The notes beneath the pieces were generated by a model. It saw nothing but the letters and a program-made list of their open reading frames with translations. It made no database searches and was not told where the DNA came from. From positions 124,001 to 188,000 of the forward strand of contig NZ_BGNG01000005.1 of NCBI RefSeq assembly GCF_003203515.1: 64,000 nt of DNA, given 5' to 3'. The DNA comes from Glaciecola sp. KUL10 (lineage in GTDB: Bacteria > Pseudomonadota > Gammaproteobacteria > Enterobacterales > Alteromonadaceae). Both the position numbers and the translations under genes were made by a program. Positions 20,262 through 31,278 of the stretch are shown here, piece after piece. Position 1 is the stretch's first letter, and each line of letters opens with the position of its first letter.

Positions 20262-21482
20262 TTAACGACCAATCGCCACTAATTCTCCATCCCTGGTTTG
20301 CACATAAATCATGTCCCCGTCAGCGACCGGTGCAGAAAATATAGCATCTTCTTCGTCGTCGCTTCCAACTGAATAGCGCGCGACTAACTTACCTTCGTCT
20401 TGTTCAAACCAGTGCAAAAAACCGTATTTGTCGCCTGCAACTATGTAATCACCACTAGGCGTTGCTTCAGTTAATGAACGACCGCGTAAAGCCGTATTTG
20501 ACCATAACTCAACACCGTTTCGTCTGTCTACCGCATATAAGTTACTGTTGGTATCAACAACAAACAATGCATTACCTGCCAGCGTCAGGTTGCGATAAGA
20601 TCCATATTCACGACTCCAAATCACGCGACCAGAACGAAGCTCGACTGCAGCAAGCGTACCATTGTAGGAAATAACATAAATGGTGCCGCCAAAGATAACA
20701 GGATAAGAATCCACATCGACGATACGCTCTAGCTCAGTGGCTCCAGTAGGAGAAGCAATCGGGGCTTCCCATGCAGTCAATCCTGACTCTAGAATACTGA
20801 CTTGGAGTTTACCACCAGGTGTACCGACTAATGCACCGCCATTACTCGCGTTTGGTGCTGATACGCCACGAAGCGACAAAGGGGGCACATCAGATTGGTT
20901 GCTCCACAACTGCTTACCATCATCTGAATCTAAACCAATTAAGTTACCCGCCGATGTATTGACTACCACGATACCAGCATCAATGGCCGGTGCAGCTAAT
21001 ACTTCACCTGCAACCTTGCTCTTCCATTTTACCTCACCAGTTTCTTGGTTTAACGCAAAAACTTCACCGTTTTCTGTACCAAAAAATATCGTTTCGTATG
21101 CCGCTACTAAACCTCCTGAAATACGAGCGGAAGCCCCTCTGTTTTTAACAAACAACAGCGTTCTTATCATGCTCTGGCTAACATCTAGAGAAAAGTCTTG
21201 TTGCCACAAGCGCTTACCTGTTTTAGGCTCAAAAGCGGCTACAATACCGTCTCGGCTGGCAGCAAACACTTTCCCATATGCGACCGTAGGACGTAGTCTT
21301 GAAAAGTATTCATCTACACCATCACCAAGTGTAGTCCCCCACTCAGTCTTTGGTTCAAACTCGTTTAGCATGTCTGGCAGGCGGCGAACCTGAAGCTCTT
21401 CATCATCAGCAAACCAGTCAGATATAGTACTGCAGCCTGTCAACGACAGAGCAAAAAACACCGTGAGTAGTTTAGTCTTCAC
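20262..21482 (-). CDS. bamB: Outer-membrane assembly lipoprotein BamB
   Basis: Lipoprotein subunit of the BAM complex that inserts beta-barrel proteins. I chose the GTG at 21482, which gives a compact lipoprotein signal ending in LSLTGC with Cys17 as the acylated residue, and which has a GGTGG-type ribosome site upstream. The longer frame from 21518 would bury the signal behind basic and aromatic residues. The body is an eight-bladed PQQ-type propeller with repeats such as GKRLWQQDF, GEVKWKSKV and GRVIWSREY. It overlaps yfgM by about 11 bases. Confidence 0.93.
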   Translation of the reverse strand: MKTKLLTVFFALSLTGCSTISDWFADDEELQVRRLPDMLNEFEPKTEWGTTLGDGVDEYFSRLRPTVAYGKVFAASRDGIVAAFEPKTGKRLWQQDFSLDVSQSMIRTLLFVKNRGASARISGGLVAAYETIFFGTENGEVFALNQETGEVKWKSKVAGEVLAAPAIDAGIVVVNTSAGNLIGLDSDDGKQLWSNQSDVPPLSLRGVSAPNASNGGALVGTPGGKLQVSILESGLTAWEAPIASPTGATELERIVDVDSYPVIFGGTIYVISYNGTLAAVELRSGRVIWSREYGSYRNLTLAGNALFVVDTNSNLYAVDRRNGVELWSNTALRGRSLTEATPSGDYIVAGDKYGFLHWFEQDEGKLVARYSVGSDDEEDAIFSAPVADGDMIYVQTRDGELVAIGR

Positions 21483-22122
21483 TCGAATCACCCACCACTT
21501 GAGTTGCCGCATATGCAAGGTTGCTCATTTTAATCGCGACGTCTCTATTATTTTCGTTATTTGTCAACACATTTGCATAGGCGATTTTGGCACTATCAAA
21601 GTCTTTTTGAGCAAGATAGATATCACCTTTGATTTCTTCAACTTGATCTTTGAATGAAGTATTTATCACACTATCCAAGGTTGTTAGAGCAACACTAAAC
21701 TGCTCCCGAGCAGCTTGAACTCGAGCAAGCCTCAACTTAGCGAGATCCGAAATTGCATCACTTTTTGCTAAATTAATTGCGTCTTGTAAACTCGCTTGCG
21801 CTGCTTCCAAATCATCCGAAATGACCAGTTGTTGTGCTGCGATCAATGCGGCTAATGCAGCATACCCAGTGCCGTTATGCTCACTGATAAACGATTGAAG
21901 TTGAGTATTCGTTTGGGTTTCACCTGCAGAAACACTTTCAACGATTTTATTGTACGCGAATGAAGCTTGAGCTTTATTTTCAAGTTGAGCATCGTTGTAG
22001 TATCGCCATCCCCACAATCCACCTAAACCGATTACAGCACCCAAAATTATAGCCGTGCCGTTGGTCTTCCAGAACGCTTTGATGGCTTCGACTTGTTGTT
22101 CTTCTGTTTCGTACCTTTCCAT
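21472..22122 (-). CDS. yfgM: YfgM-type membrane TPR protein (ancillary SecYEG translocon subunit)
   Basis: Inner-membrane protein with a short cytosolic N-terminus (MERYETEEQQVEAIKAFW), one membrane segment at about residues 21-40 (with GLWGWRYY at its end) and a periplasmic TPR-like region. In E. coli YfgM works with PpiD at SecYEG. I chose the ATG at 22122, which has an AGGA six bases upstream; the TTG at 22134 overlaps that site. It lies between hisS and bamB, the conserved order. Confidence 0.9.
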   Translation of the reverse strand: MERYETEEQQVEAIKAFWKTNGTAIILGAVIGLGGLWGWRYYNDAQLENKAQASFAYNKIVESVSAGETQTNTQLQSFISEHNGTGYAALAALIAAQQLVISDDLEAAQASLQDAINLAKSDAISDLAKLRLARVQAAREQFSVALTTLDSVINTSFKDQVEEIKGDIYLAQKDFDSAKIAYANVLTNNENNRDVAIKMSNLAYAATQVVGDSSED

Positions 22123-22204
22123 TGAAATCCTCAATTTTGTAGCGCGAATTAATCGCTATTTACTCTTTAATTTTTGATGTTCATCAGAAAAAATCTGATT
22201 AAAC

Positions 22205-23473
22205 TTATACCGCTAGCATACTACCCAGTGCTTCAATACTCATACTCTCCTGCTCTCTAGCTTCTCGGAGGTATTTAACACTTAGCATTCCGCTGTCAAT
22301 TTCATCATCACCCAACAAAATAGCAATCGATGCACCAGACGCATCAGCCCGCTTCATTTGCTTTTTAAAATTTCCACCACCGCAGTGCATTTGTATTTTG
22401 TGTGCAGGTAACGCTGTTCTTAATTTTTCACAAATCGACATGACTGATGCCTGTGCCTTGTCGCCCAGTGCAGTCACGTAAATATCGGCACCTGGTTGTT
22501 CACTTACTTCTGGATTTATCGCTTCAATAAGTAACACCAGTCGCTCTATTCCCATGGCAAATCCAACTGATGGCGTTTCACTTCCACCTAGTTGACTGAC
22601 AAGACCATCGTATCGCCCACCGGCGCATATTGTACCTTGAGCGCCTAGCAAATCAGTTACCCACTCAAAAACGGTGCGATTGTAGTAGTCCAATCCTCTT
22701 ACTAAATTTGAGTTAACCTCATATTGGATACCCAATGCGTCTAATCGTTCACATATTATTGAAAAATGCGCTTTTGAGTCTTCATCTAGGTGGTCAATCA
22801 GCTTTGGCGCGTCAGCTATCGCGGCTTGAACTTGAGGGTTTTTGCTGTCTAATACACGCAAAGGGTTTGAACTTAAACGGCGCTGGCTATCTTCGTCGAG
22901 TTGCTCATAACGCGCTTTCAGGTATTCGACCAAGACTTCTTTATAAGCAGCTCGCGCTTCGCTTGAACCTAAAGAGTTAATCTGCAAGGTCACTTTGTCT
23001 GCAATACCAAAGGCTTTCCATAATCTCGCGCCTATCATGATCATTTCGACATCGATGTCTGGACCTGCGAGGCCATATACCTCAGCACCAAATTGATGGA
23101 ATTGTCTGTACCGGCCTTTTTGTGGACGCTCATGCCTAAACATGGGCCCCATATACCACAAGCGCTGTTGTTGATTGTATAAGAGACCGTGTTGGATGCC
23201 CGCTCTTACCGCACACGCTGTGCCTTCAGGACGAAGCGTTAAACTGTCACCATTGCGATCATCAAAGGTGTACATTTCTTTTTCAACAATGTCGGTGACT
23301 TCCCCGATTGAACGTTTGAACAAATCGGTACTTTCAACAATAGGGGTGCGTATTTCTTGATAACCATAACTGGCGATAGTTTGCCTAAGGTGCTTTTCGA
23401 CAAACTGCCATGCTGGTGTTTGTTTAGGCAGGCAATCGTTCATACCTCTAATCGCTTGAATATTTTTAGCCAC
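22205..23473 (-). CDS. hisS: Histidyl-tRNA synthetase
   Basis: Class II synthetase that charges tRNA-His; 422 residues, full length. It begins [14 protein letters not shown] and carries motif 2 in [21 protein letters not shown] ([17 protein letters not shown]). The two HisRS motifs are [15 protein letters not shown] and AGGRYDGL, and the C-terminal anticodon-binding domain completes it. It lies between ispG and yfgM. Confidence 0.98.
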   Translation of the reverse strand: MAKNIQAIRGMNDCLPKQTPAWQFVEKHLRQTIASYGYQEIRTPIVESTDLFKRSIGEVTDIVEKEMYTFDDRNGDSLTLRPEGTACAVRAGIQHGLLYNQQQRLWYMGPMFRHERPQKGRYRQFHQFGAEVYGLAGPDIDVEMIMIGARLWKAFGIADKVTLQINSLGSSEARAAYKEVLVEYLKARYEQLDEDSQRRLSSNPLRVLDSKNPQVQAAIADAPKLIDHLDEDSKAHFSIICERLDALGIQYEVNSNLVRGLDYYNRTVFEWVTDLLGAQGTICAGGRYDGLVSQLGGSETPSVGFAMGIERLVLLIEAINPEVSEQPGADIYVTALGDKAQASVMSICEKLRTALPAHKIQMHCGGGNFKKQMKRADASGASIAILLGDDEIDSGMLSVKYLREAREQESMSIEALGSMLAV

Positions 23474-23579
23474 TAATGTTCTCTTGTTTTTGTTTTGCGT
23501 GTGCAGTTAGGTCAAATCAGCGGAGTATTATAGTGACTTTACAGCTGTGGGTAAAATTAACTTGCAGGTTTTTTCGCGA

Positions 23580-24695
23580 TTACGCTTCTTTGACCTCAAT
23601 TCTATTTTTATCGTCTAGCATGGCAGCTTTTGCGCGAATCTTTTTCTCTAGTTGGTCAACTAAATCATCATTTGAAATACGTTCGCGTTGACGCTCGCCG
23701 TCGAGATAAAAACCAGACATATTTCGCGCACCTGTTAAACCTAAATCAGATACTTCTGCCTCACCCGGGCCGTTGACAACGCAACCGATGATCGACACAT
23801 CCATTGGAGTAAGAATATCTTCGACGCGCTGTTCCAAAGCGTTAACAGTACCAATTACATCAAATTCTTGGCGTGAGCAGCTCGGGCAAGCGATAAAGTT
23901 GATGCCTCGTGAACGAATACGCAATGATTTTAAGATATCAAAGCCGACTTTGATTTCTTCGACTGGGTCGGCGGCAAGTGAAATCCGAATAGTATCGCCG
24001 ATACCTTCAGCTAATAACATACCCAAGCCAACCGAACTCTTCACAGAACCAGAGCGTAAGCCCCCTGCTTCGGTGATCCCTAAATGCAAAGGTTGGTCTA
24101 TTTGCTTGGCTAGCAAACGATATGAGCCCACTGCTAAAAACACATCTGATGCTTTAACGCTAACTTTGAATTGGTCAAAATTTAGCTTATCTAAAATATC
24201 GACATGGCGCATCGCTGATTCGACTAGGGCTTCAGCTGTTGGCTCTTTATATTTCTCTTGAATTTCTTTTTCGAGTGAACCGCCATTCACACCGATTCTG
24301 ATAGGAATATTTTTATCTTTTGCACAATCCACAACAGCTTTAACACGCTCCATGTTGCCAATATTGCCTGGGTTAATTCGCAAGCAATCGACGCCATATT
24401 CAGCGACTTTCAAGGCAATGCGATAATCAAAATGAATATCGGCGACCAAAGGAATAGTGACTTGCTGTTTGATTTGCCTAAACGCTTCGGCAGCGTCCAT
24501 TGTCGGCACAGAGACTCTGACAATGTCCCCACCAACATCTTGAATACGCTTGATCTGTGCCACAGTTGCGGCAACATCACAGGTATTAGTATTGGTCATC
24601 GATTGAACTGCGATGGGCGCACCATCACCAATGGGCACGTCACCTACATAAATACGTGTAGACTTGCGACGATTGATTGGAGACTCTGCAAACAT
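23580..24695 (-). CDS. ispG: IspG, 4-hydroxy-3-methylbut-2-enyl diphosphate synthase
   Basis: 4Fe-4S enzyme of the MEP isoprenoid pathway that reduces MEcPP to HMBPP. 371 residues. The N-terminal TIM-barrel has [14 protein letters not shown] and [10 protein letters not shown]. The C-terminal cluster domain has Cys ligands in [12 protein letters not shown] (two Cys) and [10 protein letters not shown]. Its start codon overlaps the rodZ stop by one base, so the genes are coupled. Confidence 0.98.
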   Translation of the reverse strand: MFAESPINRRKSTRIYVGDVPIGDGAPIAVQSMTNTNTCDVAATVAQIKRIQDVGGDIVRVSVPTMDAAEAFRQIKQQVTIPLVADIHFDYRIALKVAEYGVDCLRINPGNIGNMERVKAVVDCAKDKNIPIRIGVNGGSLEKEIQEKYKEPTAEALVESAMRHVDILDKLNFDQFKVSVKASDVFLAVGSYRLLAKQIDQPLHLGITEAGGLRSGSVKSSVGLGMLLAEGIGDTIRISLAADPVEEIKVGFDILKSLRIRSRGINFIACPSCSRQEFDVIGTVNALEQRVEDILTPMDVSIIGCVVNGPGEAEVSDLGLTGARNMSGFYLDGERQRERISNDDLVDQLEKKIRAKAAMLDDKNRIEVKEA

Positions 24696-25879
24696 TATTC
24701 ACCTACTACTGGAAGTTTGAAATTAGCTGAGCGGCCTGCTGGATGAACTGTCATATCGACAGGCTGCCCACCAAAGTCGATTTCAACGTTTTGTGGCGCA
24801 CCAAGGATCACTCTTATCGGTGGAATACCGCTGACCGTCATTATACGGCCTTTTTTCTTAACGCCATAGGCCATTGTTTCTTTGTTTACGTCTCGCACAC
24901 TTACCCAACAATCATCTTTAAATGTAAATACGACATCGACTGTGCCGTCTGGGTTGATTTTGTAGCCTTCGTCGCTAATGATCGTTTCGGCGACAGCAGC
25001 TTCAGAATCATTGCTTTCAGGGGTAATAGCCTCAGCAACAGTAGCAAGGTCTTCAGTTTGAGTACTAACTTCATCAGCAATTGAGTCGCTTACCTCCTCT
25101 ATTTCTGATGTGTCATTTGAGAGCTTATCTTCAGTTGCATCTACCGCATCTTGTACCGCACTCTGAGCAAGGTCTGCTTTCGCTTCGACTTGAGACTCAG
25201 CCTGCTCCGCTACGTTAGATACTGTGTCGTCAATCAAGTCTTCTTCGTCTAAAGTGACAACACTCGCGTCTGCATCTTCTTCAAAACTTGGGGTTTCGGT
25301 TGTGTCGCTTTGAGTCTCGGCATTCCTTGGCGTCGGTAACTGCGTGATTTCAGTTGTTTCGCCAACGTCAGATGATTCACCGCCTAAGTTCTTCACCTGT
25401 TCAACCACGCCAGAGCTAAATTCATCAAGACGAGTGCCTATTGATTTATCTGATTGTTGGAACCACCAAATAACCACCGACGCAACGACGAGGAAGATAA
25501 CAAGGTAAGTGACCATCATCCAACGTTCATCGTGTGCCTCTTGAGCTACTCGCTGTGAAAAGCTTTGTAGTTTAGCGGGCGTCTTTTCATCACTGTGAAG
25601 TTGATCAAATTGTTCGAGCAAAGGGTCCGCAGGAATCCCTAACAATTTCGCATAAATTCTCACATAGCCTTTTGTGAAGGTGATCGACACACTTTTTTGA
25701 TGCGTGTCCGACTCAATATCCTCAACATTGTTCAACCGCAAGTGCAAACGGTCGGCCACCTGCTGTTGAGTTAAGCCCATTGCCTCTCTGGCTTTGCGTA
25801 ATTGCGTGCCGGGAGATTCCTGAGTTGGCGTGTCTGTGTGTACTGTTTCTTCTTTTAGGTCAGTTTTAGTGTCAGTCAT
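24695..25879 (-). CDS. rodZ: RodZ, cell-shape protein with HTH and DUF4115 domains
   Basis: Bitopic membrane protein that ties MreB to the wall-synthesis machinery. Cytoplasmic N-terminus with a Cro/CI-type helix-turn-helix (about residues 25-90, [20 protein letters not shown]), a basic juxtamembrane stretch, and one membrane helix at about 118-137. A long periplasmic linker very rich in Asp, Glu, Ser and Thr leads to a C-terminal DUF4115 beta domain ([18 protein letters not shown]). It overlaps pilW by eight bases. Confidence 0.95.
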   Translation of the reverse strand: MTDTKTDLKEETVHTDTPTQESPGTQLRKAREAMGLTQQQVADRLHLRLNNVEDIESDTHQKSVSITFTKGYVRIYAKLLGIPADPLLEQFDQLHSDEKTPAKLQSFSQRVAQEAHDERWMMVTYLVIFLVVASVVIWWFQQSDKSIGTRLDEFSSGVVEQVKNLGGESSDVGETTEITQLPTPRNAETQSDTTETPSFEEDADASVVTLDEEDLIDDTVSNVAEQAESQVEAKADLAQSAVQDAVDATEDKLSNDTSEIEEVSDSIADEVSTQTEDLATVAEAITPESNDSEAAVAETIISDEGYKINPDGTVDVVFTFKDDCWVSVRDVNKETMAYGVKKKGRIMTVSGIPPIRVILGAPQNVEIDFGGQPVDMTVHPAGRSANFKLPVVGE

Positions 25880-27071
25880 TCTTATTTGGGTCCTTCACCC
25901 ACAACTTCATGCCAATTCTAATCGAAGCGGGATCATCTAGATTGTTCCACTCCATCAATCGTTTCATCTTAACGTTATATCGAAGCGATATTCGATACAA
26001 GTTTTCTTTAGGTTTGACAATGTGATAATCGGTATTATTTGTTTCAGTCGTTATATTGTTTTCAGTTTTGCTACTCGATTGCACTACTTGTAACTTAGAT
26101 GCGGTGCCGTTTATTTCCGTACTATTTTCCGTACTCTCGTCGCTATTCATTCCATTAGTATCTATTGTATTTTCAGCTTGCGCGAAGGGGGATAATGTTA
26201 GTGAAGCTTTGTCGCTGACAGCAGCCTGCTTAGAGCTAAGCTCACGTGCTTGCGGTTGATTTATCGTCAGTTCCTTACGCTGAATTTGTGCTACAGGCTG
26301 AAACTTGCCCATTTCTTGTATATACGTTTTAGTATGTTGGTGGCTGGGAAACATTGACTTTAACAACTCACCAAAACCTAGAGCGGCTTTAGTGTCCCTC
26401 ATTCCTCTTGCAATCTGATATGAGAGAAAAAGAGATTCAGCAGTTACCGTAGCATTTCGCTCAAATTTCCAGAGTGTCTTTTTAGCGTCGGCGAATTGCT
26501 TTAGTTCAGTTTGCAGCTTAGCGAGCAAGAAAAGAGATTGAGGGCGTGTTGGTTGATGATTTAAGGCGCTTTGGAAGTAGTCTAAAGCATCATCTTTTAA
26601 TCCTTGGCTCTGCGAACAAATCGCGAGATTTTCATAGGTTTCCGCTGTTGAGATATAGTTTTTACTATTGACTGCTTTTAAGAAAAATGACTTCGCATCT
26701 TCATATTTACTCTGCTTACACAAAAATGCGCCATAGCTGTTGAGAATATCCGCATTTTTCGGTGCGTAATCAATGGCTTGTTGATAAGATTCTTCTGCTA
26801 ATTCAATTTCTTCGACTTGTTCATAGTAGTAAGCCATTGCGTAATGTGCATCAGCTGATCGTGGGGCAAATTCAAGTGCCTTATCTAGATTAAACTTTGC
26901 CTGAGTGAAATTACCATTTTGCAAGTAAGTAAGGCCAAGGCTAACTCGAGTCTTAGACGCTTCCTGAGCGTTAAAGCTTCCTGAACCAATTAATCTTTGT
27001 TCTGGTGTAGAGGACGAACAAGCAGATAAAAGCGAAATCGCAATTAATGCAACAATACCGAATTTCAACAT
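25872..27071 (-). CDS. pilW: PilW/PilF-type pilotin lipoprotein with TPRs and a C-terminal LysM domain
   Basis: Lipoprotein needed for type IV pilus secretin assembly. The lipobox LLSAC gives an acylated Cys at about residue 18. Six or so TPR motifs fill residues ~35-250, the part matching PilF/PilW. The usual protein is about 250 residues; this one has 399. The added part is a low-complexity Ser/Thr/Asn/Glu linker and a C-terminal LysM domain (YHIVKPKENLYRISLRYNV) that should bind peptidoglycan. It lies in the conserved rlmN-pilW-rodZ position. Confidence 0.9.
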   Translation of the reverse strand: MLKFGIVALIAISLLSACSSSTPEQRLIGSGSFNAQEASKTRVSLGLTYLQNGNFTQAKFNLDKALEFAPRSADAHYAMAYYYEQVEEIELAEESYQQAIDYAPKNADILNSYGAFLCKQSKYEDAKSFFLKAVNSKNYISTAETYENLAICSQSQGLKDDALDYFQSALNHQPTRPQSLFLLAKLQTELKQFADAKKTLWKFERNATVTAESLFLSYQIARGMRDTKAALGFGELLKSMFPSHQHTKTYIQEMGKFQPVAQIQRKELTINQPQARELSSKQAAVSDKASLTLSPFAQAENTIDTNGMNSDESTENSTEINGTASKLQVVQSSSKTENNITTETNNTDYHIVKPKENLYRISLRYNVKMKRLMEWNNLDDPASIRIGMKLWVKDPNKND

Positions 27072-27083
27072 GTGCAGCCTTTA

Positions 27084-27142
27084 AATAATGTCTTCTCTTA
27101 TTATTAGTAAGACTCTCATTAATAACAAGAGTTTACATTATT
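27084..27142. repeat. Long imperfect inverted repeat in the pilW leader
   Basis: Two 23-base arms (27084-27106 and 27120-27142) match at 19 of 23 positions with a 13-base loop. The outer 8 bp (AATAATGT/ACATTATT) and the inner region pair, with a symmetric internal loop between. It fills the gap between rlmN and pilW. Confidence 0.6.
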
Positions 27143-27184
27143 ATTCGTCAAAAATTCGTTAATTATTTACAGATGCTTTTTAGA

Positions 27185-28336
27185 TTACTCCGCAACCTTG
27201 ACTGAAATAGGTTGCCCTTTGAGTTGTTTTTTTAATAAACGCTTAGTTCTATCCACCACATCGCCTACTAATTGACCACATGCAGCGTCAATATCATCGC
27301 CGCGTGTTTTGCGTACAACTACGGTGATCCCATAACCCATTAAGACCTTAGCAAAGCGGTCAATTCTAGAGTTACTTGAACAAGTGTAAGGCGAACCCGG
27401 GTAAGGATTAAACGGGATCAAGTTTATTTTACAAGGCGTTTCTTTAAGTACTTTTGCGAGTTGGTGAGCTTGGTCGGTACTGTCATTAATATTATTGAGC
27501 ATGACATACTCAACCGTTACTTTGCCTTGGTTGGCTCTAGACTTTGCCAAGTAGCGACGCACGCCAGCCAAAAATGTTTCTATATTGTACTTCTTATTGA
27601 CCGGCACGATTTCATCGCGCAGCTCATCATCCGGCGCATGTAAGGAAATCGCCAATGCAACGTCAATTTGGTCACCCAACATATCTAGCGCAGGTACGAC
27701 GCCAGAGGTGCTTAAGGTCACGCGTCTTTTCGATAAGCCAAAACCAAAATCATCAAGCATAATGCGCATTGCAGGCACGACGTTTTTAAGATTCAGCAGT
27801 GGCTCGCCCATGCCCATCATAACAACGTTGGTAATTGGTCGCTGCGAAGTATCTTTTGAAAGACCGATAAATGTCGCCACCCGCCAAACTTGACCAATAA
27901 TTTCAGCGACCGATAGATTGCGGTTAAAGCCTTGTTGCGCCGTTGAACAAAAGGTGCACTCTAGGGCACAACCTACTTGCGAAGACACACATAAAGTTGC
28001 GCGGTCACTTTCTGGGATCCACACAGTTTCAACTTCTTGCCCACCTTCAAGCAGCAAAGCAAACTTAATTGTGCCGTCACTTGCTTGTTGATGTTGCGAA
28101 ATCTGAGGCGCTTCAATCACGCAGTTGTTGATTAATTTTGCACGCAGATTTTTATTGAGATTAGTCATCTTCTCAAAATCCGATTCACCGGCTTGATAAA
28201 TCCATTTCATGAGTTGATCAGCTCTAAACGGCTTTTCGTTTATCGAAGCGAAATACTCGCGTAAACCTTCGCGATCAAAGTTTAAAAGATTAACTTTTTT
28301 ACTTTCACTAGTTTGTTGTATCTCGACGGCTGTCAT
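27185..28336 (-). CDS. rlmN: RlmN, dual-specificity 23S rRNA/tRNA (adenine C2)-methyltransferase
   Basis: Radical-SAM enzyme that makes m2A2503 in 23S rRNA and m2A37 in tRNAs. 383 residues. The cluster motif CALECTFC (CxxxCxxC) is followed by the GEPLLN SAM-binding stretch (MGMGEPLLN). The C-terminal methyl-carrying Cys lies in [12 protein letters not shown] and the other catalytic Cys in the cluster region context. It heads the pilW-rodZ-ispG-hisS cluster. Confidence 0.97.
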   Translation of the reverse strand: MTAVEIQQTSESKKVNLLNFDREGLREYFASINEKPFRADQLMKWIYQAGESDFEKMTNLNKNLRAKLINNCVIEAPQISQHQQASDGTIKFALLLEGGQEVETVWIPESDRATLCVSSQVGCALECTFCSTAQQGFNRNLSVAEIIGQVWRVATFIGLSKDTSQRPITNVVMMGMGEPLLNLKNVVPAMRIMLDDFGFGLSKRRVTLSTSGVVPALDMLGDQIDVALAISLHAPDDELRDEIVPVNKKYNIETFLAGVRRYLAKSRANQGKVTVEYVMLNNINDSTDQAHQLAKVLKETPCKINLIPFNPYPGSPYTCSSNSRIDRFAKVLMGYGITVVVRKTRGDDIDAACGQLVGDVVDRTKRLLKKQLKGQPISVKVAE

Positions 28337-28380
28337 GTGCGTGCCTCTGGTTTACTTAAGTCTACGGTGTCAATAAGTGC

Positions 28381-28406
28381 AAAAAGGGAGCCGAAGCTCC
28401 CTTTTT
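28381..28406 (-). terminator. Terminator after ndk
   Basis: An 11-bp perfect stem (AAAAAGGGAGC on the plus strand) closes a TTCG tetraloop when read on the minus strand, followed by T5. It lies 17 bases after the ndk stop and separates ndk from rlmN. Confidence 0.93.
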
Positions 28407-28422
28407 CAAATGCTTCGCTAAA

Positions 28423-28854
28423 TTAACGAGTGCGTGGGCAAATTTCTTCATCAGAGAAGAAGTATGCGATTTCGCGAGCAGCTGATTCTGGTGCGTCAGA
28501 ACCGTGTACTGCGTTTTCGTCAATTGAATCAGCGTAATCTGAACGCAAAGTGCCTGCAGCAGCGTCAGCTGGGTTTGTTGCACCCATGATTTCACGATTT
28601 TTAACAACAGCATTGTCGCCTTCTAACACTTGAACCATCACTGGACCAGATGTCATAAAAGAAACAAGTGCACCGAAAAATGGACGCTCTTTGTGCTCAG
28701 CATAAAAGCCTTCTGCTTGCTCTTTGCTCATGTGAACCATTTTAGACGCTACGATACGTAGACCTGCAGATTCAAAACGGTTGTAGATTGCACCAATCAC
28801 ATTTTTAGCAACTGCGTCTGGTTTGATGATAGAAAACGTACGCTCTAAAGCCAT
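28423..28854 (-). CDS. ndk: Nucleoside diphosphate kinase
   Basis: Transfers the gamma-phosphate between nucleoside triphosphates and diphosphates through a phosphohistidine. The start at 28854 gives [14 protein letters not shown] and the standard length of 143 residues, with GGAAAT upstream; an ATG at 28869 would add five residues. The active-site motif [12 protein letters not shown] carries the phosphorylated His. A strong terminator follows. Confidence 0.97.
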   Translation of the reverse strand: MALERTFSIIKPDAVAKNVIGAIYNRFESAGLRIVASKMVHMSKEQAEGFYAEHKERPFFGALVSFMTSGPVMVQVLEGDNAVVKNREIMGATNPADAAAGTLRSDYADSIDENAVHGSDAPESAAREIAYFFSDEEICPRTR

Positions 28855-29004
28855 GTTAAATATTTCCATTTAAAGAGTTTAAAAAAATTTGCGCGATTAT
28901 AAGGAAGATAGCGCTAAATTCCCACCACTTTTTAGCTTGCAAAGGTATGTACTGGAATAACTCGTGTACAGGCTTTCCTAAGCAACTCATTGCAAACGTT
29001 AAAA

Positions 29005-29343
29005 TTAATGGTCTTCGCTTGCATGATTAATGGTGTACTTGGGTATTTCAACGACCAAGTCTTCATCTTTGATGATTGCTTGGCAGCCTAAGCGAGAGTC
29101 AGGCTCAAGTCCCCATGCTTTGTCTAATAAGTCATCTTCTAACTCATCAGATTCGTCTAGTGAATCAAAGCCTTCTCTGATAATGACGTGACATGTGGTA
29201 CATGCACAGACTTTTTCACAGGCATGCTCGATGCCAATACCATTTTTTAAAGCAAGGTCGAGCACAGAAGTACCTTTGTCACCTTCTAAAACGGCACCAC
29301 CTGGGCAAAGCTCTTCATGCGGTAAAAATATTACTTGTGGCAT
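29005..29343 (-). CDS. fdx: Isc-type [2Fe-2S] ferredoxin
   Basis: Adrenodoxin-type ferredoxin that supplies electrons for Fe-S cluster assembly. 112 residues. The cluster ligands lie in HACEKVCACTTCH (three Cys) and LGCQAI (the fourth). Last gene of the isc operon, 15 bases after hscA. In E. coli iscX follows; here the next gene is ndk and no iscX-like frame is visible. Confidence 0.97.
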   Translation of the reverse strand: MPQVIFLPHEELCPGGAVLEGDKGTSVLDLALKNGIGIEHACEKVCACTTCHVIIREGFDSLDESDELEDDLLDKAWGLEPDSRLGCQAIIKDEDLVVEIPKYTINHASEDH

Positions 29344-29358
29344 TTTTATTTCCTGTCG

Positions 29359-31224
29359 TTAAATGTCGTCAACCGACTGCCCAGATAAAGCTAATTGAAT
29401 AGATTTATCCATGCGTCGTGCGGCAAAGTCTTGAGTAAGCTGGTCGACGTTTTCTATCGACTTTTTAATAGTTTCGGTATCTGCGTTTTGTGCATCTTGC
29501 GCAAGCTGATTAAGTGCGTCATCAATGACTTTTCTTTCGGCTTCGCTTAGTAGCTCGTTTCCGTCTTCTGCTAGCGCTGAATACATTGCTTCAAGCACTC
29601 GACTGGCTTCAACCTGTTGTTCTTTATGCATGCGCGCTTGCATATCTTGTTTCGCGTTTTGCATGCTCGATTTGAGCATTTCCATGATTTCAGTTTCTTC
29701 AAGTCCATATGAAGGTTTAACTTGAATTTCAGCTTGCACACCCGTCGATTTTTCCATCGCAGTCACGTTTAGTAGTCCATCTGCATCTACTTGAAAAGTC
29801 ACGCGAATATGGGCAGCGCCTGCTGTCATGGGCGGAAGGCCTTGCAAGCTAAACTTGGCAAGAGAACGGCAATCATCCACCAGCTCGCGCTCGCCTTGAA
29901 GCACATGCACCATCATGGCCGTTTGACCATCTTTAAATGTGGTAAATTCTTGGGCTTTGGCAACCGGTATGGTGGTGTTGCGAGGGATAATTTTTTCAAC
30001 AAGGCCGCCCATCGTTTCAAGGCCGAGCGACAATGGCAAGACATCCAACAACAGCATGTCGCTATCAGGATTATTACCGACCAAAATATCAGCTTGAATA
30101 CCTGCGCCAACAGCGACCACTTTGTCTGGGTCAATTGAAGTTAACGGTGTTTTATTAAAAAACGCCGCGACTTTTTCTCTGACTACTGGCACGCGCGTTG
30201 AACCGCCAACCATGACGATATTGTTAACTTCATCAATTGTCACATCTGCATCCTTGAGCGTGCGCTTACAAGCCGCAATGGTGCTAGCGACTAAGGACTC
30301 AATGATTTGATTAAAGGTGTCTTTTGTGATGTTTAGATTTAGCTGCTGGCCGTCTGACAAATCGACTACAAATGCACTTGAGTCAGCATCAGTTAGATTT
30401 TGTTTTGTTTGTTTAGCTGCGTTCATCAGATCGCGGTGGTAACGCTTTTGAATCTCAATATCTAAATTGAGTTCGCGAATTACATACTCAACGAGCGCAT
30501 GATCGAAATCATCGCCGCCTAAGGCAGAGTTGCCTCCTGTTGCTAGCACTTCAAACACACCTTTATTTAAGCGCAAAACTGAGATATCAAAGGTCCCGCC
30601 GCCTAAGTCATAAACACCAATCACACCTTCTTCTTTGCTATCTAAACCATATGCAATTGCCGCGGCAGTAGGCTCGTTTAGTAGGCGCAGTACGTTGATG
30701 CCAGCAAGTTGAGCCGCATCTTTTGTGCCTTGACGCTGAGCATCGTCGAAGTATGCGGGTACTGTTATGACAGCACCGGTTATTTCGTCAGCAAGACTGG
30801 CTTCTGCTCGTTCTTTTAAAGCACTTAATATTTGCGAAGACACTTGAACAGGATTAACGTCACCACCCGCTGTTTGAAATATTGGGTTTTGCGAATCTGC
30901 TTTAAACTGATAAGGAAGGTTTTGCCAATGTGCAGTAACGTCTTTAAGCGACCGTCCCATAAAGCGTTTTACTGACACAATGGTATTGACAGGGTCAGTA
31001 TTAGAGGCGGCTAATGCTTTGCTTCCGACCACAACAGATTCTTTTGAATATTGCACAACAGAGGGAAGTAGGTGTTGCCCAAATTCATCAGCCAAGGTGT
31101 TTGCTTCACCACTTTTTACAGTCGAAACTAATGAATTTGTAGTGCCCAGATCGATACCCACACCTATCTTACGTTGATGAGGGGCTGCACTTTGTCCGGG
31201 TTCTGCTATTTGCAATAATGCCAT
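29359..31224 (-). CDS. hscA: HscA, Hsp70 chaperone for Fe-S transfer
   Basis: Specialised Hsp70 that binds the LPPVK motif of IscU and drives cluster transfer with HscB. 621 residues. N-terminal ATPase domain with [13 protein letters not shown] at about 21-33, [15 protein letters not shown] and [12 protein letters not shown], then the substrate-binding beta domain and helical lid. It sits between hscB and fdx in the isc operon. Confidence 0.98.
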   Translation of the reverse strand: MALLQIAEPGQSAAPHQRKIGVGIDLGTTNSLVSTVKSGEANTLADEFGQHLLPSVVQYSKESVVVGSKALAASNTDPVNTIVSVKRFMGRSLKDVTAHWQNLPYQFKADSQNPIFQTAGGDVNPVQVSSQILSALKERAEASLADEITGAVITVPAYFDDAQRQGTKDAAQLAGINVLRLLNEPTAAAIAYGLDSKEEGVIGVYDLGGGTFDISVLRLNKGVFEVLATGGNSALGGDDFDHALVEYVIRELNLDIEIQKRYHRDLMNAAKQTKQNLTDADSSAFVVDLSDGQQLNLNITKDTFNQIIESLVASTIAACKRTLKDADVTIDEVNNIVMVGGSTRVPVVREKVAAFFNKTPLTSIDPDKVVAVGAGIQADILVGNNPDSDMLLLDVLPLSLGLETMGGLVEKIIPRNTTIPVAKAQEFTTFKDGQTAMMVHVLQGERELVDDCRSLAKFSLQGLPPMTAGAAHIRVTFQVDADGLLNVTAMEKSTGVQAEIQVKPSYGLEETEIMEMLKSSMQNAKQDMQARMHKEQQVEASRVLEAMYSALAEDGNELLSEAERKVIDDALNQLAQDAQNADTETIKKSIENVDQLTQDFAARRMDKSIQLALSGQSVDDI

Positions 31225-31278
31225 TTAACTGGTTTACCTTTATGTTGCGCTTGATTAATGCTTGATTGAAAAAATGGT

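Noticed and set aside
20737-21393. Long open frame antisense to bamB
   Set aside because: No ribosome site, no recognisable domain and a complete gene on the other strand.
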